A DNA stretch of 64,000 nt, from the NCBI RefSeq assembly GCF_030269605.1, contig NZ_BSTQ01000002.1, forward strand, positions 310,001 to 374,000. Reading direction: 5' to 3'. Within the stretch, counting starts at the first letter, position 1. Every line of letters begins with the position of its first letter. This DNA comes from Lentzea sp. NBRC 105346. GTDB taxonomy: Bacteria; Actinomycetota; Actinomycetes; Mycobacteriales; Pseudonocardiaceae. The notes below the pieces were generated by a model that worked only from the letters and a program-made list of their open reading frames with translations, was not told where the DNA came from and ran no database searches. Of this stretch, positions 1 to 10,088 are shown in pieces. A program made the translations under genes and the position numbers.

Positions 1-801
1 GATCGCGCGCAGGCCCTCCACCGTCGCGTCCTGGCCGGTCACCGGGACCTTGACGTTCCTGCGCTTCAACACGGCGATGATCTCCTGCGCGAACCCGTCG
101 TTCGCCGCGACGACACCGTCCACGTCGTCACCCGCCGCCGTCAGCATCCGCTCGAACTGCTGACCGCTGAGCTTGTTGTCCCAGTTCTCGATCCACTGGT
201 TCGCGACCAGCTTCAGCTCGCCCGCGTCGTACCTCGGCTTCAGCACCTTCTGCTGTCCGTTGTAGAACAACGTGGAGTTGTTGTCCGTCTTGGCGCCCTC
301 GACCTCGATGAGCCGCGCCTTCGGCTTGCCGCCGAGGCATTTCAGGAGTCCCTCGGCCTGCAGGGACCCGACGGCCTCGCCATCGAAGCTGACGTAGTAG
401 TCCGCACTGCCGCCGACCGTGAGCCGGTCGTAGTTGACCGCGGGGACGCCCGCCTCGTTCGCCTTCTTCTCGACCTGGGACGCGCTGGCGGCGTCCACCG
501 CGCCGAGCAGCAGCACCTTCACGCCCTGGGAGATCATCTCCTCGCCGAGCCGCACGAACCGGCTGGGATCGTTCTGCGCGTTCTCGATGCGTGCCTCGAC
601 GCCGGCGCCCGCGAGGTACTTCTCCAGCCACGGCTTGTCGAACCGCTCCCAGCGCACCGAGCTGGTGGTGTCGGGCAGGATGACGCCGACCTTGGGTTTG
701 GTACTGGATTGCCCCTCGTTGCTTTTCGCCGTCCCACACGCCGATAACGCGATCACCAGGGCACATGTGATCGCGACGACTCTTCCAGACCTGCTCGGCA
801 T
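1..801 (-). CDS. Sugar ABC transporter substrate-binding lipoprotein, XylF-like (C-terminus outside the window)
   Basis: The first 267 residues of a periplasmic-binding-protein family 1 solute receptor are present; the 3' end lies beyond the left edge. The N-terminus is a lipoprotein signal peptide with lipobox LSAC (Cys about residue 22), so the mature protein should be tethered outside the membrane. The body reads like D-xylose-binding XylF: the stretch VGSLQAEGLL, a DNN motif in AKTDNNSTLFYNGQQKVLKP, and the late GQDATVEGLRAI. XylF-type receptors deliver xylose or related sugars to an ABC importer, whose ATPase and permease genes would lie to the left. The ligand cannot be read from sequence. 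The family and fragment are secure; xylose specificity is only likely. Confidence 0.85.
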   Translation of the reverse strand, partial: MPSRSGRVVAITCALVIALSACGTAKSNEGQSSTKPKVGVILPDTTSSVRWERFDKPWLEKYLAGAGVEARIENAQNDPSRFVRLGEEMISQGVKVLLLGAVDAASASQVEKKANEAGVPAVNYDRLTVGGSADYYVSFDGEAVGSLQAEGLLKCLGGKPKARLIEVEGAKTDNNSTLFYNGQQKVLKPRYDAGELKLVANQWIENWDNKLSGQQFERMLTAAGDDVDGVVAANDGFAQEIIAVLKRRNVKVPVTGQDATVEGLRAI

Positions 802-872
802 TCGGTGAACCGTAATTCAAGTCACACCGATGTCAAGGATTGGTTTACGCGGTGAGACGCAACGGACTGCCC

Positions 873-917
873 TGAAGGGCACCTTCGGGGCGTCTGGTGT
901 CCCGAAGGTGCCCTTCA
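873..917. terminator. Perfect 17-bp stem-loop terminator
   Basis: A perfect inverted repeat has arms at 873-889 and 901-917 and an 11-nt loop. It begins 6 bp beyond the stop codon of the GH3 gene, which reads leftward into it, so it is well placed as that gene's transcription terminator. There is no clear U-tract, as is usual in high-GC actinomycetes. I recall similar TGAAGGGCACCTTC-type hairpins recurring in Pseudonocardiales genomes, so it may also be a dispersed repeat. Confidence 0.75.
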
Positions 918-922
918 TGGCA

Positions 923-3520
<2,598 letters not shown>

Positions 3521-3557
3521 GGCGCAGATCCTCATCCGGCCTACCTGCGACAGTCAA

Positions 3558-3571
3558 TGGGAACGCTCTCA
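3558..3571. promoter_or_regulatory. CebR-like LacI-family operator
   Basis: TGGGAACGCTCTCA is a 14-bp near-palindrome that differs at two positions from the CebR consensus TGGGAGCGCTCCCA known from Streptomyces, where CebR represses cellulose and cellobiose utilisation genes. It lies 38 bp upstream of the GH3 beta-glucosidase start and 61 bp upstream of the divergent EccC-like gene. The match is direct; control of the GH3 gene by a CebR orthologue is inferred. No cebR gene is in the window. Confidence 0.6.
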
Positions 3572-3631
3572 CGAATTTGTGCCGGGAAATCTCCTCCCCT
3601 AAGTTGACCTTCCTGGGGATAGGGGGAACCT

Positions 3632-5821
3632 ATGGCTAAGACCAACCTGTTCGGCCTGCTCGGGATCGACCCGGCGGGATTCGACGTGCAACAGATGTGG
3701 GCCTCGCTGCCACCCGCGCGGCGGTCGAAGGTGCCGATCGGCGCCACGGCGTCCGGTGTGCCGGTGGTGCTGGACCTCGACGGGACGCACCTCTACGTGC
3801 GCGGCGGGCACCGCTCGGGCAAGTCCGAACTGCTGCGCGCCGCCGCGCTGGGGCTGATGCTCACGCACTCGCCCGCCGACCTGAACGTGGTGTTCGTGGA
3901 CGGCACGCCCGACCGCACGTTCGCCGACCTCGCGCAGGCGCCGCACGTGCTGGCGTCAGTCGAGCGCGCGACGCCGTCCGACGACACCCGGCTGCAGCAG
4001 GCGCTGCGCGGTGAGCTGAACCGCCGGTCCGGCTCGGCGGAACCGCTCACCGACCTCGTGCTCGTGGTCGACGCGCTCGAGAGCGTGTCGCCGGAGTGGT
4101 TCGACGTGCTGTGGAACCTCGCCTGGTACGGCCGCAAGCACGGCATCCACCTGCTGGCGAGCGGCGACAGCGACGCGCCGCAGTGGCTGGAGCGCGTCGC
4201 TGTTCTGAGTGCGCCGGGTGCGGCTCTGCTGGACGGCACCGAGTTCGGTCCCTGCTTCGTCTCGCAGCCGGCCGAGGGCGGAACCCTGCTGCAGCTGGCG
4301 GCCGCCCAGCTGACCGGCAAGGGCACGCCGGCGCTGGACTTCGTCAAGCCGCCGCTGACCGAGCTCGCGCTGTCGGCGATCACGGCCGCGGCGCCGCCAC
4401 TGACGGTGCCGATCGGCCTGATCGACAACCCCGAGCTCGGCCGCTACACCGGGCTACTCGTCGACCTGTCCGCTTTGGACGGTCACGTCGTCGTGGTCGG
4501 CGCGCACGGCTCCGGGAAGTCGACGCTGCTGAAGACGTTCATCACGTCCCTCGCCCTGAACCACACCCCGGCGCAGGTGCAGGTCTACGGCCTGGACTTC
4601 ACCGGCGGCGCGCTGACCACCCTGCTCGACGTGCCGCACTGCCGCGCGATGGTGTCCTCGTCCGACCCGACGATGGTGTGGCACGTGACCAGGTCCATCG
4701 GCGACCTGATCAGCCGCCGGGAACAGGCGCTCCGCGGCGCGGGGGTGCACACGATCGCCGACTACCGCGCCCACGTGGCCGAGCAGGGCATGGTGAACAA
4801 CGAGCCCGCCGACGTCGTGGTCGTCGTCGACGGCTGGCCGGGCGCGGCACTGCAGGAGTGGCTGCGCTACTACCTCGTCGACTTCGTCAGCCGCGGCGCG
4901 GACTTCGGCATCCACGTCGTGCTGACCGCGAGCCGCTGGTCCGAGCTGGCGCCGGAGTTCTACGGCGCCTTCGGCACGCGCCTGGAGCTCACGCTGACCG
5001 ACCCGGCGACGTCCGTCGTGGACACGACCGTTCGCCATCCCGGCCCCGGCCACGGCATCGACGGCTCCAGCCGTCGGTTCCTCATCGCCTTGGCGGACGT
5101 CGACGTGCCCGCGGTCGACGATGCCCCGCCGAAGATGCGGCCGCTGCCGGATGAGGTGCTCCGCACATCGTTGTCCACCACCGGTTACCGGATCCCGCTC
5201 GGCATCACCGAGGGCGACCACCAGACCGTGTTCGCGAGCGACACGCGGCACCTGCTCGTGTACGGCGACGAGGGGTCGGGCCGCAGCGCGGCGCTGCGCA
5301 CCTACCTGAAGGGCATCATCGGCACCCACGAGGCGGCCCAGGCGCTGTTCATCCTCGTCGACCCCCGCAAGTCCAACATGTCGGGCGAGTGGGGCGACCA
5401 CCTGCTGCAGTACGCCCCGTCCGCGAACGCGCTGAAGGACCCCATGTCGGATGTGGTCGCGTCGTTGCGCAAACGGGTCGGCAACGAGTGGAGCGGCCCC
5501 AACCTGTATGTGGTCGTCGATGACTACGACCTGCTCGCCGCGTACGACAACCCGCTGCAGCCGCTCGCCGAGTTCTTCCCGTCGGCCCGGCAGATCGGCC
5601 TGCACGTGGTGATCGCGTCCCGGCACCACCACATCAAGCAGGACTCGTTCCTGGCCGCGTTCCCGCCGGACGAGACGTCCGTCCTGATGCTGAGCGGCAC
5701 CTCGGGTACGGCGGAGGCGATGAGCGGGCTCATGCCGACGCCGATGCCGCCCGGCCGGGGCGTGCTCTCCTCCCCGGCCGGACAGCGGACGATCCAGGTC
5801 GCCTGGTCGCCTGCCGGCTGA
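3632..5821 (+). CDS. Stand-alone EccC-like FtsK/SpoIIIE ATPase with three ATPase domains
   Basis: A 729-residue FtsK/SpoIIIE-family ATPase resembling the motor part of EccC of type VII (ESX) secretion. Three consecutive domains are visible. Domain 1 has Walker A GGHRSGKSE (58-66), domain 2 has GAHGSGKST (290-298), and domain 3 has the degenerate GDEGSGRSA (545-553), in which Lys is replaced by Arg. There is no N-terminal pair of membrane helices, so the protein looks cytosolic, as EccCb subunits are. A GGGGGAA ribosome site precedes the ATG. No EccB, EccD, EccE, MycP or WXG100 gene is nearby; the flanks are a GH3 gene and a tRNA synthetase. It may serve a secretion system encoded elsewhere or have another role. 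Its stop abuts the convergent gltX-like stop with no gap. Confidence 0.85.
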   Translation: MAKTNLFGLLGIDPAGFDVQQMWASLPPARRSKVPIGATASGVPVVLDLDGTHLYVRGGHRSGKSELLRAAALGLMLTHSPADLNVVFVDGTPDRTFADLAQAPHVLASVERATPSDDTRLQQALRGELNRRSGSAEPLTDLVLVVDALESVSPEWFDVLWNLAWYGRKHGIHLLASGDSDAPQWLERVAVLSAPGAALLDGTEFGPCFVSQPAEGGTLLQLAAAQLTGKGTPALDFVKPPLTELALSAITAAAPPLTVPIGLIDNPELGRYTGLLVDLSALDGHVVVVGAHGSGKSTLLKTFITSLALNHTPAQVQVYGLDFTGGALTTLLDVPHCRAMVSSSDPTMVWHVTRSIGDLISRREQALRGAGVHTIADYRAHVAEQGMVNNEPADVVVVVDGWPGAALQEWLRYYLVDFVSRGADFGIHVVLTASRWSELAPEFYGAFGTRLELTLTDPATSVVDTTVRHPGPGHGIDGSSRRFLIALADVDVPAVDDAPPKMRPLPDEVLRTSLSTTGYRIPLGITEGDHQTVFASDTRHLLVYGDEGSGRSAALRTYLKGIIGTHEAAQALFILVDPRKSNMSGEWGDHLLQYAPSANALKDPMSDVVASLRKRVGNEWSGPNLYVVVDDYDLLAAYDNPLQPLAEFFPSARQIGLHVVIASRHHHIKQDSFLAAFPPDETSVLMLSGTSGTAEAMSGLMPTPMPPGRGVLSSPAGQRTIQVAWSPAG

Positions 5822-7462
5822 TCAGACGAGGGCGCGCACCCGGCGCAGAACCTCGTCCTCGCCGAGGGTGCGCGCCACCGCGTGCAGGTCCGGGCTGCGG
5901 GTCGAGCCGGTGAGCGCGACGCGGATCAGCTGCGCCGCCTCCCGGATCGAGCCGTGGTAGGCGTCCGGGTTCTTCTTGAACTCCTTGGGGTTCGGGGCGA
6001 ACCCGTGCGGCTCGAGCAGCGCGCGGATCTGCCCGAACCACTCCTGCCCGTCCTCGAGGTGCTGGTAGTTGTTCGCGAAGTCGGCCGCGACCGCGGACAC
6101 GATCTTCGGGTCGAGCCCGCCGAGGCGCTCGTCGTCGTTGCCGACGAGCTCGAACAGCGCTGGGAAGAAGAACCCGTACGCGGGGCGGAAGTCCGACCAC
6201 TTGCGCAGGTCCTTGCGCGGGTTCGCGACGTCCGCGCCGCGTTCGACGGCCAGGGCCTTGAGCGCGAGCTCGCGCTCGTTGTCCAGCAGCTCGACCAGCG
6301 CCGGGTCGTAGGTCTGCGCCCACGGCTTGATGGCGTCGATGATCTCCTCGCCGCTCATCGTGGCGACCAGGTCCGCGCTGATGTCCTCGAGCTTCACCAG
6401 GTCGACGAGCGGCCCGGCGACACCGCAGTCGTCGAGGCTGATCGGCGAGCTCAGCGCCTCGTCCAGCGGCAGCTCGGCGAGCCGGCCGTTGGCGAGCCCG
6501 CGCAGGTAGTACTGGACGGCGCGGGCCGGGAAGCCGGCCTCAATGTAGAAGTCGACCGACGCCTCGGGGTCCTTGCGCTTGGACAGCTTGCGGCGGCTGC
6601 CGCCCTGCTGCTTCATCAGCGGCGCGATGTGCGCGTACTCGACCCGCTCGAAGCCGAGCGTGTCGAACAGCTGCAGGTGCGTCGGCACGCTGGAGATCCA
6701 CTCCTCGCCGCGGATCACCAGGTTGACGCGCATCAGGTGGTCGTCGACGGCGTGCGCGAAGTGGTACGTGGGCAGCCGCGGCGACTGGTCGGACGCCTTG
6801 AGGATCACCACGTCGTTGCGGTTTGCCTCGTGCTCCAGCGTGCCGCGGATGGCGTCGGAGAAGCTGACCCGCTCCCCCGCCTTGCCCGGCGAGCGGAACC
6901 GCACGACGTAGGGCTCACCCGCGTCGAGCTTGGCCTGGACCTCCTCGGCGGACTTGTCACGCCAGATCGCCCAGCGGCCGTAGTAGCCGGTCGGCAGCTT
7001 CGTCGCCTGCTGGCGGGCGGTGATGTCGGCGAGCTCGTCCTTCGTGGCGAAGCACAGGTACGCCTTGTCCTGGCGCAGCATCTCCCGCACGTAGGTCAGG
7101 TAGATCGACTCGCGCTGCGACTGGTGGTACGGACCGTAGGCACCCCGGTCGTCGGCCTCGTCCGGGACGATGCCGAAGTACTCGAACGCCCGGTTGAACT
7201 GCTCGACGGCGCCCTCGACCTCACGCGCCTGGTCGGTGTCCTCGACGCGCACGATGTAGGCGCCGCCGGAGTTCGTGGAGATGTCCCGGTCGAGCAGCCC
7301 GACGTACAGGCCGCCGATGTGCAGGAACCCGGTCGGCGACGGCCCCAGGCGGGTGACCTTCGCACCCTCCGGCAACCGCCGCGGCGGGTACTGCTGCTCC
7401 CAGTGCTCCGGCTCGGGCAGGTCGGAGGGGAACAGGGCGTCGACAACGGCACGGTCGAGCAT
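5822..7462 (-). CDS. gltX: Glutamyl-tRNA synthetase, atypical (Clostridium-like) form
   Basis: A class Ib aminoacyl-tRNA synthetase of 546 residues that charges tRNA with glutamate. The HIGH signature is PSPTGFLHIGG (His48) and the KMSKS loop is KLSKR (292-296), with RGEEW at 251-255. The N-terminal extension, the KLSKRKDPEASVDFYIEAG block, and the long C-terminal helical region match the GluRS form I associate with clostridia and related bacteria better than the housekeeping actinobacterial enzyme, in which KLSKR is followed by a different sequence. It is probably a second, horizontally acquired copy; the window does not show whether a standard gltX exists. Catalytic motifs look intact. A GGAG lies 11 nt before the ATG. 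Confidence 0.88.
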   Translation of the reverse strand: MLDRAVVDALFPSDLPEPEHWEQQYPPRRLPEGAKVTRLGPSPTGFLHIGGLYVGLLDRDISTNSGGAYIVRVEDTDQAREVEGAVEQFNRAFEYFGIVPDEADDRGAYGPYHQSQRESIYLTYVREMLRQDKAYLCFATKDELADITARQQATKLPTGYYGRWAIWRDKSAEEVQAKLDAGEPYVVRFRSPGKAGERVSFSDAIRGTLEHEANRNDVVILKASDQSPRLPTYHFAHAVDDHLMRVNLVIRGEEWISSVPTHLQLFDTLGFERVEYAHIAPLMKQQGGSRRKLSKRKDPEASVDFYIEAGFPARAVQYYLRGLANGRLAELPLDEALSSPISLDDCGVAGPLVDLVKLEDISADLVATMSGEEIIDAIKPWAQTYDPALVELLDNERELALKALAVERGADVANPRKDLRKWSDFRPAYGFFFPALFELVGNDDERLGGLDPKIVSAVAADFANNYQHLEDGQEWFGQIRALLEPHGFAPNPKEFKKNPDAYHGSIREAAQLIRVALTGSTRSPDLHAVARTLGEDEVLRRVRALV

Positions 7463-7507
7463 GGCTGATGAGTCTCCAAGACACCTCGGGAAGTGCCGTT
7501 GAGGCTA

Positions 7508-8005
7508 TCAACCTGCGCTGAAGACCTCTCTGGCCGCCGTCACTCGCAGCTCCTCCAGCAGCTCGATCTGCTGTTCGGCGCGGCGGCTCAGGTTGTCGAG
7601 CTCCGCCTCGTCCAGCCGGGCGTCCTTCAGCTCGCGCAGCGACCGCCACAGCGCGGCCTTGCCCTGCACGCCGAGCATCATCGTCTCCAGCTCGAGCACG
7701 GCGCTGAGCGGCGAACGTTTGACGAGGTAGCCGTTCAGCTTGAGCCGGCCCGCCTTCTCCCCCACCCAGCCCAGCGCGGCCCGGTAGGCCTTGGGGTCGT
7801 GGCCGAGGACCTTCATCAGCCGCACCAGCGTGACGCGGTCCTCCTGGACGTCGGCGGCGAGCTTGCGCAGCCGTGGCGCGGCCGGCGTCTTCTTGAACTG
7901 CTCGGCGATGCGGCTCGCCAGCTCGCCGCCCGTGACCGAGCCGGTGTAGTGGTCGTTGAGGTACACGCCGAGCAGCTCGGGCCCGGAGCGATCCACGAGT
8001 GTCAT
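7508..8005 (-). CDS. Conserved helical protein, possibly ferritin-like
   Basis: A 165-residue soluble protein of unknown function with no signal peptide or membrane segment. It is mostly alpha-helical and appears to form four long amphipathic helices, with acidic residues and glutamines in repeating positions (for example LAADVQEDR, LELETMMLG and RAEQQIELLEELR). This layout recalls the ferritin-like four-helix fold, but I cannot confirm a complete metal-binding set. It is divergent from the alcohol dehydrogenase gene, with 43 bp between the starts, and lies 45 bp beyond the gltX start in the same direction. The start has no clear ribosome site, so it may be leaderless. Confidence 0.65.
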   Translation of the reverse strand: MTLVDRSGPELLGVYLNDHYTGSVTGGELASRIAEQFKKTPAAPRLRKLAADVQEDRVTLVRLMKVLGHDPKAYRAALGWVGEKAGRLKLNGYLVKRSPLSAVLELETMMLGVQGKAALWRSLRELKDARLDEAELDNLSRRAEQQIELLEELRVTAAREVFSAG

Positions 8006-8048
8006 ACCGGTTGGTTACCCGTTGTTCGCGCGGGGAACGCCTTCGGTC

Positions 8049-9233
8049 ATGAAGGCAGTGACTTGGCACGGCAGGCGAGACGTCCGCGTGGACACGGTCC
8101 CCGACCCGGTGCTGAAGGAGCCGTCCGACGTGATCGTCCGCATCACGTCCAGCGGCATCTGCGGCTCCGACCTGCACCTGTACGAGGTGCTGGGACCGTT
8201 CATGACAGAGGGAGACATCCTCGGCCACGAGCCGATGGGTGTCGTCGAGGAGGTGGGTTCCGAGGTCACGGCACTGGTGCCCGGTGACCGCGTGGTCATT
8301 CCGTTCAACATCTCGTGCAACTCGTGCTTCATGTGCGCGCGGGGCCTGCAGTCGCAGTGCGAGACGACCCAGGTGCGCGAGCAGGGCACCGGCGCGGCCC
8401 TGTTCGGCTACACCAAGCTCTACGGCCAGGTGCCGGGCGGCCAGGCGGAGTACCTGCGCGTCCCGTTCGGCGACACGCTGCCGATCAAGGTCCCGGACGG
8501 CCCGCCCGATGACCGGTTCGTGTACCTGTCCGACGTGCTGCCCACCGCGTGGCAGGCCGTCGAGTACGCGGGCGTCGCCCCGGGTTCCTCGATCGTCGTC
8601 CTGGGCCTGGGCCCGATCGGCGACATGTCCTGCCGCATCGCGCAGCACCGCGGCGCCGAAACGGTCATCGGGGTCGACATCGTCCCGGACCGCCTGGACC
8701 GGGCCCGAGCCCGCGGCGTCGAGGCCCTCGACCTGCGCACCCACGGCAACCGCCTCGCCGACGTCATCCGCGACATGACCGCCGGCCGCGGCCCGGACGC
8801 CGTGATCGACGCCGTCGGCATGGAGGCGCACGGCGCCCCGGTCGCACGCCTCGCGCAGCAGTTCACCGGCTTCCTGCCGGACGTCATCTCGGAGAAGCTG
8901 ATGCAGAAGGCCGGCATCGACCGCCTGAAGGCGCTGTACACCGCGATCGACGTGGTGCGCCGCGGCGGCACGATCTCGATCGTCGGCGTGTACGGCGGCG
9001 CGGCCGACCCGCTGCCGATGCTGCAGATGTTCGACAAGCAGGTGCAGCTGCGCATGGGCCAGGCCAACGTCTGGCACTGGATTCCGTCGCTGCTGCCGCT
9101 GGTCGTCGACTCCGACCCGCTCGGTGTGGAGGGTTTCGCGACCCACCACCTGCCGCTGGCCGAGGCACCTCGGGCCTACGACATGTTCCAGAAGAAGGAG
9201 AACGGCGCGGTCAAGGTTCTGCTTCGACCATGA
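8049..9233 (+). CDS. Zinc-dependent alcohol dehydrogenase, formaldehyde-dehydrogenase-like
   Basis: A medium-chain dehydrogenase/reductase of 394 residues that should oxidise an alcohol or hemithioacetal with NAD(P). The catalytic zinc site is the CGSDLH motif near residue 39 with GHE near 61. A structural zinc lobe CNSCFMCARGLQSQC follows. The Rossmann fold starts at GLGPIGD. The long C-terminal region and the sequence GYTKLYGQVPGGQAEY resemble the glutathione-independent formaldehyde dehydrogenase branch, so small aldehydes or their thiol adducts are plausible substrates. The start was set at MKAVTW, the usual N-terminus of the family, not at an upstream in-frame ATG 93 nt earlier. Confidence 0.87.
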   Translation: MKAVTWHGRRDVRVDTVPDPVLKEPSDVIVRITSSGICGSDLHLYEVLGPFMTEGDILGHEPMGVVEEVGSEVTALVPGDRVVIPFNISCNSCFMCARGLQSQCETTQVREQGTGAALFGYTKLYGQVPGGQAEYLRVPFGDTLPIKVPDGPPDDRFVYLSDVLPTAWQAVEYAGVAPGSSIVVLGLGPIGDMSCRIAQHRGAETVIGVDIVPDRLDRARARGVEALDLRTHGNRLADVIRDMTAGRGPDAVIDAVGMEAHGAPVARLAQQFTGFLPDVISEKLMQKAGIDRLKALYTAIDVVRRGGTISIVGVYGGAADPLPMLQMFDKQVQLRMGQANVWHWIPSLLPLVVDSDPLGVEGFATHHLPLAEAPRAYDMFQKKENGAVKVLLRP

Positions 9234-9255
9234 TCGCCCCGTATGCTCCCGGCCC

Positions 9256-9876
9256 ATGGCGAAGTACCTCGACGTCCACCCGGTCAACCCGCAGCGCCGC
9301 GCGATCGACCAGGCGGTGCGGATCCTGCAGGACGACGGCCTGATCGCGTACCCCACCGACTCGTGCTACGCGCTCGGCTGCCGGCTCGGCAACAAGAACG
9401 GCATCGACCGCATCCGGGAGATCCGGCGGCTCGACGACAAGCACCACTTCACGCTGATGTGTCAGGACTTCGCTCAGCTCGGCCAGTTCGTACACGTCGA
9501 CAATGACGTGTTCCGGGCGATCAAGGCTTCCACTCCGGGGAACTACACGTTCATCCTTCCGGCTACCAAGGAGGTGCCGCGGCGGATGATGCACCCTCGC
9601 AAGAAGACGGTCGGTGCTCGGATTCCGTCGCATGTGGTCACTCAGGCTCTGCTCGCTGCCATGGGCGAGCCTCTTCTGTCTTCCACCTTGTTGCTGCCGG
9701 ATGAGGCTGAGCCGTTGATTCAGGGGTGGGAGATCAAGGAGCGGCTCGATCACGTGGTGGATGCCGTCATCGACTCCGGCGAGTGTGGGACTACGCCTAC
9801 TACGGTGATCGACTTCTCGCAGGGAGAGCCGGAGATCGTTCGCGTTGGGGCTGGGGATACTTCTCGGTTCGAGTGA
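9256..9876 (+). CDS. YciO/YrdC/Sua5-family threonylcarbamoyl-AMP synthase-like protein
   Basis: A 206-residue protein of the YrdC-like fold. Sua5 and YrdC condense threonine, bicarbonate and ATP into threonylcarbamoyl-AMP for the t6A37 modification of tRNA. The sequence shows the conserved N-terminal lysine region, GLIAYPTDSCYALGC, KHHFTLMCQDF and VGARIPSH. The length and the YPTDSCYALG wording fit the short YciO branch, whose members are less certain to make t6A than true YrdC/Sua5, so this may be an accessory copy. It starts 22 bp after the alcohol dehydrogenase stop in the same direction, but nothing links the two functions. Codon use becomes less GC-rich after about 9520. Confidence 0.82.
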   Translation: MAKYLDVHPVNPQRRAIDQAVRILQDDGLIAYPTDSCYALGCRLGNKNGIDRIREIRRLDDKHHFTLMCQDFAQLGQFVHVDNDVFRAIKASTPGNYTFILPATKEVPRRMMHPRKKTVGARIPSHVVTQALLAAMGEPLLSSTLLLPDEAEPLIQGWEIKERLDHVVDAVIDSGECGTTPTTVIDFSQGEPEIVRVGAGDTSRFE

Positions 9877-9906
9877 TCCTTGGCTTTGACGCGGCTGCGC
9901 CGCGAC

Positions 9907-9968
9907 ACGTTGGCATTTTCGTGCGGGCCAGGCGCCCTAGCGCCTGGCCCGCACGAAAATGCCAACGT
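9907..9968. repeat. 62-bp palindrome forming the outer end of the left inverted repeat
   Basis: Perfect 29-bp arms (9907-9935 and 9940-9968) are separated by 4 nt. It lies 30 bp past the YciO-like stop and 120 bp past the stop of the DUF222-HNH gene, so it could act as a bidirectional terminator. A very similar palindrome at 11510-11570 lies on the other side of the nuclease gene, and the sequences next to both continue the match, so these are paired terminal structures rather than unrelated hairpins. Confidence 0.85.
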
Positions 9969-10066
9969 ACCGAGACGGTGGTTGGCTGCCGTCGTGGTCT
10001 CGATCCTGTCCAGACTTGCGTTCGTTCGGTGCGGTTGCGGGCGTGGTCGCCATGAGGTGGCTTGAG
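9907..10066. repeat. Left long inverted repeat flanking the DUF222-HNH gene
   Basis: About 160 bp made of the palindrome plus about 100 bp of inner sequence. Read on the plus strand from 9965, it matches the reverse complement of 11414-11513 closely over most of its length. Shared blocks include GGTGGTTGGCTGCCGTCGTG and GTGCGGTTGCGGGCGTGG. I estimate roughly 80% identity by eye. Its inner end is 22 bp from the stop codon of the nuclease gene. Confidence 0.8.
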
Positions 10067-10088
10067 TTGGCACCGTTTTTCCCATGCG

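Noticed and set aside
3632..5821. A type VII secretion locus
   Set aside because: Only the EccC-like ATPase is present; no WXG100, EccB, EccD, EccE or mycosin gene occurs within the window.
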